From positions 54,132-118,131 of the forward strand of contig JAFIGV010000003.1 of the NCBI GenBank assembly GCA_017849575.1: a stretch of DNA of 64,000 bases. The letters run 5' to 3'. The notes beneath the pieces were generated by a model. It was not told the DNA's origin. It saw only the letters and a list, made by a program, of their open reading frames with translations, and searched no databases. The DNA comes from Flavipsychrobacter sp. Its GTDB lineage: Bacteria; Bacteroidota; Bacteroidia; Chitinophagales; Chitinophagaceae. This document shows positions 22,932 to 30,226 of this stretch, in pieces; the stretch's first letter is position 1; each line of letters starts with the position of its first letter. A program made the translations under genes and the position numbers.

Positions 22932-24056
22932 ATGAGTGATAAAGATAAAACCGTTCAGCATTTTCTTGACTTAATTAAAAAGTCAAGGCGTGGAAAATTT
23001 AAAGTTTACATCGGCATGAGTGCCGGTGTAGGCAAAACCTTCCGCATGTTGCAGGAAGCCCGAACGTTGCTCAAAAATGGCATTGATGCAAAGATTGGTT
23101 TTATTGAAACCCACAACAGAAAAGAGACACACGAACTTTTAGAGGGTTTGCCTGTAATTCCCCGAAGAAAACTGTTTTACAAGGGCAAGGAATTGGAAGA
23201 AATGGACGTTCAGGCAATTATTAACCTACGTCCAGAAGTTGTAATTGTTGATGAATTAGCACATACCAATATAGAAGGCAGCAAAAATGAAAAACGTTGG
23301 CAAGATGTATTAGACATTCTTTCGGCAGGTATCAATGTAATCTCAGCAATTAATATTCAACACATTGAGAGTTTAAACGAAGAAATAAAGGAAATCACAG
23401 GAGTTGAAGTAAAAGAAAGAGTTCCTGACAGTGTATTGGCACAAGCAGATGAAGTTGTAAACATTGACTTAACTGCTGATGAATTAATTACCAGATTGAA
23501 GGAAGGTAAAATATACCAAGCCGAAAAAATTGAGACAGCACTTCAAAACTTCTTTAAAAGCGACCATATTCTGCAACTAAGAGAACTTGCATTAAAAGAA
23601 GTGGCTTCCCAGGTTGAAAGAAAGGTTGAAACCGAAGTGACCAAACCTAATACCCTGAAACATGAACGTTTTCTTGCCTGCATAAGTAGCAATGAAAAAA
23701 CGGCAAAAACAGTAATTCGCAAAACTGCACGATTGGCTAATTACTATCATAGCAAATGGTATGTTTTATACGTCCAAACACCCAAAGAAAGTCCTGACAA
23801 AATTCCACTCGACAAACAACGGCACTTAATCAACAATTTTAAACTGGCAACTGAATTGGGAGCAGAAATAATTAAAATTGAAAATTCATCCGTTTCACGG
23901 GCCATTATCGAACAGGCAGGTGAAAGAAGAATAACAACTATCTGTGTGGGCAAACCACATCTAAATTTGTTGAAAATAATCCTGGCAACAAACGTATTCA
24001 ATGAGCTTCTGAAAAAGCTATCTTCAAATGATATTGACCTTGTAATTCTTTCATAA
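22932..24056 (+). CDS. kdpD: KdpD N-terminal sensor protein (KdpD + universal-stress domains, no kinase)
   Basis: This 374-residue protein matches only the cytoplasmic N-terminal half of KdpD: Walker A GMSAGVGKTF, the conserved VIVDELAHTN block and NIQHIESLN, then a Usp-like domain (HERFLACISSNEKTAKTVIR through ITTICVGKP). The membrane, GAF and kinase parts of classical KdpD are missing and are supplied by the next gene. It starts immediately after the barrel gene's stop. Its likely role is to sense cytosolic state (ATP, c-di-AMP or ions) and modulate the partner kinase. Confidence 0.9.
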   Translation: MSDKDKTVQHFLDLIKKSRRGKFKVYIGMSAGVGKTFRMLQEARTLLKNGIDAKIGFIETHNRKETHELLEGLPVIPRRKLFYKGKELEEMDVQAIINLRPEVVIVDELAHTNIEGSKNEKRWQDVLDILSAGINVISAINIQHIESLNEEIKEITGVEVKERVPDSVLAQADEVVNIDLTADELITRLKEGKIYQAEKIETALQNFFKSDHILQLRELALKEVASQVERKVETEVTKPNTLKHERFLACISSNEKTAKTVIRKTARLANYYHSKWYVLYVQTPKESPDKIPLDKQRHLINNFKLATELGAEIIKIENSSVSRAIIEQAGERRITTICVGKPHLNLLKIILATNVFNELLKKLSSNDIDLVILS

Positions 24057-25787
24057 ATGAAAATCAAAACAAAACTGACTTTAGGTGTAGGCCTTTTGTT
24101 CCTGCTAATAATTCTGCTGAGTATCGTGGGTGCTAAATACATCAATGAACTGAAAGCGGATACGGAAAATATTTTAGTGGCAAATTACAACTCCTTAGAA
24201 TATAGCCGAAATATGCTTGTTGCATTGGAAGAGGGTTCAGAAAAAGCATTGCAGAAATTTGAAATTAATCTCCAAAATCAGGAAAAAAATATTACTGAAA
24301 TTGGTGAAAATGAAACTACAGCTGAAATCAGAAACAATTTTGAACTTTATAAATCAAACAAATTTGATACCTCATTTCAAACCATCATAAGGAAGGATAT
24401 ATTTCGTCTTATGGACATGAATATGCAGGCTATACAACGAAAAAGTGAAGTTGCAAAAGTAACTGCGGATAAGGCCGTATTTTGGATTGTGTTAGCAGGT
24501 ACATTGTGCTTTCTGATAGCCTTTGTGTTGTTGGTAAACCTTCCTTCTAATATAGCTAATCCAATACGGGAATTAACAGATAGTATTCAACAAATAGCAG
24601 ATAAGAACTACTCTGAAAGAGTGCATTTTGAAAGCCATAGCGAATTTGGACAATTGGCAAAATCGTTTAATACAATGGCTGCGAAATTGGAAGAGTACAA
24701 TAATAGTAATCTGGCTAAATTAATGATTGAAAAGAAAAGAATTGAAACCTTAATTAGCAACATGCATGATCCTGTGATAGGTTTAGACGAAAACCTGAGA
24801 GTGATTTTTGCCAATGAAGAAGCAATAAAGATTTCTGGTTTAGCACAAAATGATTTAGTGGGTAAATCAGCACAGGAGTTATCTATCAGAAATGATTTAA
24901 TCAGAACCCTTATACAGGATATTGTTTTTAGTGAAGCAACTGTTGTTGAAAAGCAATCACCCATAAAAATATTCTCCGGTAATAAAGAAAGCTATTTTGA
25001 AAAGGAGACCCTTCATATCTCGATCACTCCTACAGGTGAAAATATAACAAAATTAGTGGGGCATGTTATTTTCTTGCGAAACATAACAAGCTACAAAGAG
25101 TTAGACATTGCTAAAACAAACTTTATTGCAACTGTCTCACATGAGTTCAAAACACCGATTTCTTCGATTAAAATGAGTTTGCAGTTATTAGAGAATGAAC
25201 AAATTGGTAAGCTAAATGGCGAACAGAAAAATCTTGTAGATAGTATTAAGGATGATACAAACCGTTTGTTGAAAATCACTGGGGAGCTATTAAACATGAC
25301 TCAAGTTGAAAGCGGAAATATACAGCTCTCTATACTTCCGGTAGATCCTAAAGAAATCTTATTGTATGCCATCAATGCTAATAAAACACAAGCAGATCAG
25401 AAACAAATTACTTTTGAAATAGACTGTCCTGCCGATATTTCTAAAATTCATGCAGATAGCGAAAAGACTGCGTGGGTACTCACAAACTTAATATCAAATG
25501 CTGTTCGGTACTCCTATGAAAATTCGATGATTTACTTGACCATGCGTCAAAAAGAGAATCAAGTTCAAATATCTGTTCGTGATACTGGACAAGGAATTGC
25601 ACCTCAATACAAGGATAAAATATTTGACCGATATTTCCGTGTGCCAGGTACAAAAAAGGAGGGCACTGGGCTTGGTCTTGCAATCAGTAAAGAATTTATT
25701 GAAGCACAAGGAGGTAAAATCAGTTTGGAAAGTGAGTTTGCCTCAGGAAGTACTTTCACCATATCTTTACTAAAGGCTGATTCTTGA
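24057..25787 (+). CDS. Sensor histidine kinase (HAMP-PAS-HisKA-HATPase), partner of KdpD-like protein
   Basis: This 576-residue kinase has two membrane segments (about 7-27 and 141-162) around a small periplasmic helical sensor, a HAMP domain (NIANPIRELTDSIQQIA), a PAS domain, the phospho-accepting His in FIATVSHEFKTPISSIK, and ATP-binding boxes LTNLISNAVRYS, RDTGQGIAPQYK and GTGLGLAISKEF. It begins directly after the KdpD-like stop codon. It should phosphorylate the NtrC-type regulator encoded at the other end of the kdp locus. It is the last gene before the long non-coding block. Confidence 0.93.
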   Translation: MKIKTKLTLGVGLLFLLIILLSIVGAKYINELKADTENILVANYNSLEYSRNMLVALEEGSEKALQKFEINLQNQEKNITEIGENETTAEIRNNFELYKSNKFDTSFQTIIRKDIFRLMDMNMQAIQRKSEVAKVTADKAVFWIVLAGTLCFLIAFVLLVNLPSNIANPIRELTDSIQQIADKNYSERVHFESHSEFGQLAKSFNTMAAKLEEYNNSNLAKLMIEKKRIETLISNMHDPVIGLDENLRVIFANEEAIKISGLAQNDLVGKSAQELSIRNDLIRTLIQDIVFSEATVVEKQSPIKIFSGNKESYFEKETLHISITPTGENITKLVGHVIFLRNITSYKELDIAKTNFIATVSHEFKTPISSIKMSLQLLENEQIGKLNGEQKNLVDSIKDDTNRLLKITGELLNMTQVESGNIQLSILPVDPKEILLYAINANKTQADQKQITFEIDCPADISKIHADSEKTAWVLTNLISNAVRYSYENSMIYLTMRQKENQVQISVRDTGQGIAPQYKDKIFDRYFRVPGTKKEGTGLGLAISKEFIEAQGGKISLESEFASGSTFTISLLKADS

Positions 25788-26170
25788 GGAAAAGAATCCC
25801 ACCCAGCCAACGCACAAGCACGGCTTATGCAGTGGCTAACCCACAATGCCAACCCTTCCACTGCATCTATGGTGTTGCCGCCATTTTTAACTGTCATACT
25901 TTTTGTGGCTATGCTCCCCACGCTTTTGGCACATTGCCTGTTCCGCTTCGCTGCACAGCCAAAGAGCCAAGCCAACCCAAGCATAGCAACAAAAAGCCGC
26001 TACACTCCAACCACCACCACCGTTTCGCTTATGCCAGTATAAAAAATGGCGGAAGCATACTTAAACATAATGCGGTCTTATGTGTTCGCTTCGCACAGCC
26101 ACCCCACGCTTATGCAAGCATCCCAACGCAGTGGCTGTCACATAAGTCGCCATTATGTTAAGTAGCCAAC
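25788..26170. ncRNA. Candidate structured non-coding element A (nested long hairpins)
   Basis: No credible protein is encoded, although frames stay open. The sequence is less AT-rich than its surroundings and folds into many long stems: ATGCAGTGG/CCACTGCAT (about 25827-25866); CCGCCATTTTT/AAAAATGGCGG (about 25875/26053), enclosing TTTTTGTGGCTATGCT with its near-complement at 25979-25994 (one mismatch in 16); and ACTTAAACATAATG...CTTATGTG (about 26059-26084) with CACATAAG...CATTATGTTAAGT (about 26139-26163), enclosing ACAGCCAC/GTGGCTGT. The strand is undecided; a minus-strand -7 box at 26859-26866 points toward this block. Confidence 0.5.
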
Positions 26171-26858
26171 ACCATAGCATCCCGACAACGGGATGAAGTC
26201 GTGCTTCTGCCAACGCACCCCACCCGAAGACCCACGACACCCCGCCACCCTTTCAGCGGTGCAGTAAAAAATAAAGCATGAGTTGTTTTATGGCCATGTG
26301 CTTGCGGTAGGTTCATTCACTTCATCTCCATTCCGTTCAGGCGTTTCGTTCATTCCGCTTCGCTTCATTCTCTTCACTATCCTTCACTGCATTTCGCCTC
26401 CGTTCATTTCACCAACCTCAGCACCGCACAGCAAAAGCAATTCCCTCTCTTCATTCCGCAAAGCCAACACACAGGCTTTCCGTGTCATGGCGTCCCGATA
26501 GCCCAAGCACATAAACCACCCTCAATCGGGACTGCTCATGCCACTACAAGCCACCAACCCGATTTGCTCCATTCCGTTCAGTCATTGCCTTTGCTCTTTA
26601 CCCACCCCACGATTGAAAGCGGTATGCTTTATTTTTTCCTGCGAAGTGTTTACCCCAGCCGACCCACGAAAGACATCATCGGAATACAAATACGGTTGAA
26701 ATGAGATGCTGTGAAAAGACTACAGCGATTGATATTACTTTCTCTAAATAAGGAATGCAGATAAGGAGGATCTGATTGAAAAAAATAAAAATAAAAAGTG
26801 CAGCAATTGGAGCGAAGCGGAAATCGCTGACACCGAAATAACATAAAAAATAAGTCAG
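26171..26858. other. Non-coding block B with long-range inverted repeats
   Basis: No gene is supported. CAGTAAAAAATAAAGCAT (about 26261-26278) and its reverse complement with one mismatch (about 26623-26640) bracket about 345 bases. Inside, a second imperfect pair centres on ATGTGCTTG (about 26297) and CAAGCACAT (about 26505). The 15-mer CTCCATTCCGTTCAG occurs twice (about 26327 and 26567). Composition changes back to AT-rich after about 26700. Confidence 0.5.
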
Positions 26859-27016
26859 CAAAGTTAGGTGGCTGGCACAGGCCAACGCACTAAAAAAACC
26901 AAAAGACTACGGCATAATGAAAGGCAAATAAGCTGTTTAATTTTTATAAGGTATTTGCCTTTCACCCTTCGGGACTTATTCCGTTTCCTTTTGGTTTTTT
27001 AGCCACGCCACCTGTG
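26859..27016. repeat. Large hairpin element, copy 1
   Basis: AAAAAACCAAAAG (26893-26905) pairs perfectly with CTTTTGGTTTTTT (26988-27000). Next inward, ACGGCATAA opposes TTATTCCGT across a conserved 3x3 internal loop. The tip is a perfect 13-bp stem, TGAAAGGCAAATA/TATTTGCCTTTCA (26918-26930/26952-26964). Outside, GGTGGC (26867) pairs with GCCACC (27007). CAAAGTTA (26859-26866) reads TAACTTTG on the minus strand, a -7-like box. Copy 2 lies about 760 bases downstream. Confidence 0.75.
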
Positions 27017-27136
27017 GGATTGCTTTCTTTTTTTTTCTGTTTTTTTTCTTTGTCAAATTATATATGTGCTGCGGAGCGTAAGCGAAGCAGGGCTGAGGCA
27101 AAGGCTTAAAGCAGGCTCAAAATTTAAGCACTCATT

Positions 27137-27562
27137 ATGCACAGTCCGAAGTTTCAAACGTACAGCGTAAAGCATCAAAGCACAGGTTTTGAATTTTACA
27201 TTTTATCGAAAGGGTTAAACAGTGGTAAGCCTCTGGTAACTCCATGCCCCAATTCATTTGTTTGCATCTGCAAAAGCCAGGAGCAGAAAGATTTTTATTT
27301 CTGGTTGCTGTTTGGTTTGTGGAAGGCAAAACATTTTCATCAGTTTCTTACTGGTTCCGTTATACCGTTTATTCGTTTATCAGATTTGAAAGATGAGGTT
27401 TTCAATCAGGCTGAGAAAGTAAGTAAGCAGGAAAAGGAGTATAAAAGCACAGTAGATAAAATCAAGCAGCTGGAAGAAAAAGAAAAAGCCATCCGGCAAA
27501 ATCTGGCTTTAATCAATGATTTGAAAAGGGCAATGATATACCGGCATCTAAAAAGCAAATAG
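27137..27562 (+). CDS. Conserved Bacteroidota mobile-element protein (DUF6943-like)
   Basis: The N-terminal half of this 141-residue protein has a recognisable pattern from Bacteroidota conjugative-element proteins (SGFEFYILSKG-type start: FEFYILSKGLNSGKPL, then PCPNSFVCIC, FYFWLLFGLWKAKHF, GSVIPFIRLSDL). I recall this as DUF6943, from memory and unverified. The C-terminal third is a charged coiled coil (QAEKVSKQEKEYKSTVDKIK through KEKAIRQN). There is no signal peptide. It lies between the two large hairpins, which may regulate or terminate its transcript. Function unknown. Confidence 0.6.
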   Translation: MHSPKFQTYSVKHQSTGFEFYILSKGLNSGKPLVTPCPNSFVCICKSQEQKDFYFWLLFGLWKAKHFHQFLTGSVIPFIRLSDLKDEVFNQAEKVSKQEKEYKSTVDKIKQLEEKEKAIRQNLALINDLKRAMIYRHLKSK

Positions 27563-27593
27563 TAAGGCTGACCTAAACATGATGCTGCACCGT

Positions 27594-27775
27594 GCATAAA
27601 TAAATTTTGATGTGCAAAGTTAGCATGGCGGGCAGACGCACAAGCCCGACCTAAAAAAACCAAAAGACTACGGCATAAACACAGACCCACCGCACAAGGC
27701 TATCATTTATTCCGTTTCCTTTTGGTTTTTTTATCCGCCATGCAGAGAGATGCACATAAAATTTATTTACTATGC
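27594..27775. repeat. Large hairpin element, copy 2
   Basis: The arms at 27594-27616 and 27751-27775 are near-perfect complements. Inside them GCATGGCGG (27623-27631) pairs with CCGCCATGC (27735-27743), then AAAAAACCAAAAG (27654-27666) with CTTTTGGTTTTTT (27719-27731), then the same ACTACGGCATAA/TTATTCCGTTTCC internal-loop pair as in copy 1, with a shorter unrelated tip. CAAAGTTA (27615-27622) again sits at the base of the stem. The rest of 27563-28020 shows no gene. Confidence 0.75.
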
Positions 27776-28021
27776 ACAAGCATCCTCGTATCAGTTCCGG
27801 CAGCCATTTAGGTATTTGCCCATTCACACCGCAGGTTCTTCATCAGCACTTGCCTTTGTCACCCTTTGCGTTTCAGCGTTACATCCGCAGGTCATCCTTA
27901 GCCCATCAGCCAGTCTTTGGCATTAAGGTTTATCGGCTTCCATGTGGCTGCTATGTTTGGCGTTATCCTTCGGGTGCTCGGGAGCTTTCAGCATTGCCCT
28001 TTTAGGGGCTTTGCTGAAAAG

Positions 28022-28047
28022 AAAAAGCCCCACCAAACTGGTGAGGC
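28022..28047 (-). terminator. Rho-independent terminator of the minus-strand gene at 28077
   Basis: On the minus strand GCCUCACCA pairs with UGGUGGGGC (one G-U) around a GUU loop and is followed by five U. It lies 30 nt after the stop codon of the adjacent gene. Confidence 0.85.
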
Positions 28048-28076
28048 CATTTCCTAACTGAAAGAAAGAACAGCTT

Positions 28077-28826
28077 TTATGCTACTTCAACAATGTTGAG
28101 CACGTTGTAAGCACCGTTTTTGAGAGAGTACTGAACACCGTTTACTTCCTGGAAGAACTCAATCAACATCAGGTAAAACTTAGTTCCAGTTCCGAGAGGT
28201 ACACCGGCAGGAGTAAGTGTTACAGGTGTGTTGGTTCCGTCAATAGGAAGATTGGTTACAGGGCTGTACTCAATTGCACTGGTTCCGTTGGTGAAGTCAA
28301 CAACTGCATAAGCAGATTTGAAGCTGACATGAGTTGCACCGGAAGGATATGCAATATCATTGATCGGAATGAAAGCGGGAATGTTGATTGCACCTGTTCC
28401 ACCTGTTACAGTGAACGGAGCAAAAAGCACACCGCCTAAAGCTGCATTGTCGTTGAAGTCAAAGTCTTTCAACAGAGCCAATGCCGCAGGGTCAGCAATA
28501 CCGATTGCAACAGTACGTTCACCCCTTGGGGATGTAACGTCATAGTTTTTAATCTGCGTCATGATTTGAGTTAAACGACTGGTAACACGATTGTCAGCAG
28601 CGTTCATCATGAGGTTACGGACAGCGTTGCGAAGCAACTTGCCGGCAGTTGCAGAACTTCCAAACTCAGCTCCGTTTTCACGGGTACGCTGGAAGTTCGG
28701 GTCATTTGCAATTCGTTCAGCAGATACGCCACCTTTGGTTTTTACCAAGTGGCCATCTTGTGTTTTGTAGAAGGTCAGCTCATCCAGAGTGCCTTCAATT
28801 TTGAGGATACCTTTAAGTTTTGCCAT
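28077..28826 (-). CDS. Conserved hypothetical protein of Bacteroidota accessory regions
   Basis: This 249-residue protein has a characteristic N-terminus: MAKLKGILKIEGTLDELTFY, then KTQDGHLVKTKGGV, NDPNFQRTRENGAEFG and KLLRNAVR. This conserved pattern occurs in uncharacterised Bacteroidota proteins I recall seeing in many genomes; no function is known to me. No signal peptide or membrane helix is visible. The C-terminal half is beta-rich (IAYPSGATHVSFKSAYAVVD). Its own strong promoter and terminator make it a self-contained unit in the island. Structural roles such as a phage- or particle-like protein cannot be judged from sequence alone. Confidence 0.75.
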   Translation of the reverse strand: MAKLKGILKIEGTLDELTFYKTQDGHLVKTKGGVSAERIANDPNFQRTRENGAEFGSSATAGKLLRNAVRNLMMNAADNRVTSRLTQIMTQIKNYDVTSPRGERTVAIGIADPAALALLKDFDFNDNAALGGVLFAPFTVTGGTGAINIPAFIPINDIAYPSGATHVSFKSAYAVVDFTNGTSAIEYSPVTNLPIDGTNTPVTLTPAGVPLGTGTKFYLMLIEFFQEVNGVQYSLKNGAYNVLNIVEVA

Positions 28827-28891
28827 TGCTTTAAACTTTTATGAGTTAGTAAATTTGTTTCGACTGATACGCTTTAATCAGCTTACGAAAA

Positions 28892-28923
28892 CAAAATTAG
28901 AAGCACTCTAAAGCCTCTGCAAA
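28892..28923 (-). promoter_or_regulatory. Bacteroidota-type promoter for the minus-strand gene
   Basis: Read on the minus strand: TTTG (28923-28920), 20 bases, then TAATTTTG (28899-28892). This is a full match to the TTTG-N19/20-TAnnTTTG consensus. The predicted leader before the ATG is about 60 nt. Confidence 0.8.
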
Positions 28924-28996
28924 TGAGCCGTGCCATCCGTGCCGATTGTTCCGCATTATTCCAACAAACACACTTTTACCGCCCTTAAAAAAGATT

Positions 28997-29004
28997 TATA
29001 TTTG
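28997..29004 (+). promoter_or_regulatory. -7 box candidate (TATATTTG) for the small gene at 29073
   Basis: This fits TAnnTTTG and lies 68 nt upstream of the ATG, divergent from the promoter at 28892-28923. No clear -33 TTG. Confidence 0.4.
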
Positions 29005-29072
29005 CAATGTCACTTCCATATTTGAAGTATATCATCGGTATGGTTAGTGTATGAAGTTGAATAATTGAAATA

Positions 29073-29261
29073 ATGAATAGACTGTGCATTTATCCGAAAG
29101 ACATTCAGGTAATCACAGGCAGAAGCGACAGGTATGGTAGAAACCTTATTAAGAAGATCAAGGACCATTTCAACAAGCAGCAGCACCAGGTTGTTACTGT
29201 TGAAGAGTTCTGCCAGTACATGGGCTTGCAGCCGGAAACGGTTGTCAAGCAACTTCGATAG
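29073..29261 (+). CDS. Small conserved mobile-element protein
   Basis: This 62-residue basic protein (NRLCIYPKDIQVITGRSD, KIKDHFNKQQHQVVTVEEFC) is like small uncharacterised proteins accompanying Bacteroidota conjugative elements. The pattern IYPKDIQVITGRSDRYGRNL suggests a compact helix-turn-helix protein (I..ITGRS...GR.L..KIK). It stands divergent to the gene at 28077. The DNA-binding role is inference. Confidence 0.6.
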   Translation: MNRLCIYPKDIQVITGRSDRYGRNLIKKIKDHFNKQQHQVVTVEEFCQYMGLQPETVVKQLR

Positions 29262-29514
29262 GTTGTAACCTTATCTTTGCTTTTGCTTATGATAAGGCAC
29301 AGCACACACTACACTCAACAACTTTTTTTCCTTTCTTTGTTGAGCAGTTTCCTTTGATAATACAGCCTTTGTTGGCTATTTGTTGCCCAATTAGCTGAAA
29401 GCATTGATAATTAAGGGTTCACTATTTTTTGTATCGGAAAGTAATTTTTTGCGGAAAGCAGCGGATTTCACTACTTAGCGCAAAAAATTACTTCTATCTG
29501 AAATAAACGCCATA
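29262..29514. other. AT-rich intergenic sequence
   Basis: I see no gene, clear terminator or repeat here. CGGAAAGTAATTTTTTGCG and CGCAAAAAATTACTT (about 29433-29495) form an imperfect inverted pair around a GCGGATTTC core. Confidence 0.4.
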
Positions 29515-29588
29515 ACGGCTCTTGTTGCATACAACCGAAAACAATGCTTTGAAAAAAATTGAAGGCTGGTCATTATCGCAAACTATAA
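29515..29588 (+). pseudogene. Second, frameshifted copy of the LKAGHYRK gene tail
   Basis: Read in two frames this gives LLHTTENNALKK, then after a one-base shift in an A-run LKAGHYRKL and a stop. It aligns with ILHNATGKALEK/LKAGHYRKI at 6230-6300. It is therefore the decayed end of a gene homologous to the remnant at 6100-6300. Confidence 0.6.
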
Positions 29589-29647
29589 CCTGAAAAGTGT
29601 CATTGCCTTGTTTATCAATATAATATGGGATTTTTACCTCCAATATA

Positions 29648-29766
29648 GTCAAGGCATTGCTTTACCAGCCGACTTCATAAGTCAAGTAATAACTTTACTA
29701 AGTACTTGCAATAGTCAAGTATTAGCTTTACTTTTGCCCTGTCAAAGTCAATCTATAACTTTACTT
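29648..29766. promoter_or_regulatory. Four operator-like direct repeats with an exact 33-bp period
   Basis: A 19-bp core, consensus GTCAAGTAATARCTTTACT, begins at 29648, 29681, 29714 and 29747. The spacing is 33 bp each time, about three helical turns, so all copies lie on the same DNA face. The copies flank and overlap the promoter of the mobile mystery A/B pair, and the last ends 2 nt before its start codon. Autorepression by the HTH protein A is the natural reading. Confidence 0.85.
29706..29736 (+). promoter_or_regulatory. Promoter of the mobile mystery protein A/B operon
   Basis: TTG (29706-29708), 20 bases, then TACTTTTG (29729-29736) matches the Bacteroidota consensus. The third operator repeat lies between and over these elements. 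Confidence 0.75.
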
Positions 29767-29767
29767 T

Positions 29768-30226
29768 ATGGGCAAGAAATCACTTCAACTGCAACAGCTC
29801 AACAGCAAAATGCTGGGCTTTGCCTCACTCAAACAGGTGGCCATGCCACCCACCGGATGGATAAAAGCAATCCGCACCGCCATTGGCATGTCTATGCAGC
29901 AATTGGGCAACAAGTTGAATGTTTCCAAGCAAGGTATCATGGACATTGAGAAGCGGGAAAAAGACGGTTCCATTACCATCAAATCCCTGCGTGAAATTGC
30001 CCGTGCTATGGATATGCAGTTGGTGTATGGGTTTGTACCCAATGACGGATCGCTGGATGCCCTCATTGAAAAACGGGCCACCGAACTGGCCACCCAAATT
30101 GTGATGCGTACCGCCAATACCATGAAGCTGGAGGACCAGGCCAATTCAAAAAAGCGGATTGAAACCGCCATCAGGGAAAGGGCAGCAGCCATTAAAAACG
30201 AAATGCCTAAAATTTTATGGGATTAG
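29768..30226 (+). CDS. Mobile mystery protein A (HTH antitoxin-like regulator)
   Basis: This 152-residue protein matches the family TIGR02612: an N-terminal basic region, PPTGWIKAIRTAIGMSMQQL followed by GNKLNVSKQGIMDIEKRE (HTH), SITIKSLREIARAMDMQLVYGFVP, and an acidic/charged helical C-terminus. The family always occurs upstream of a Fic-domain protein B and is enriched on mobile elements (established knowledge). The start at 29768 follows the operator array; the stop overlaps gene B by 10 nt. It probably represses the operon and neutralises B. Confidence 0.92.
   Translation: MGKKSLQLQQLNSKMLGFASLKQVAMPPTGWIKAIRTAIGMSMQQLGNKLNVSKQGIMDIEKREKDGSITIKSLREIARAMDMQLVYGFVPNDGSLDALIEKRATELATQIVMRTANTMKLEDQANSKKRIETAIRERAAAIKNEMPKILWD

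Noticed and set aside
25604..26161. Overlapping open frames on both strands after the kinase gene
   Set aside because: Composition is unlike a real protein and the sequence is explained by long nested stems; treated as non-coding.
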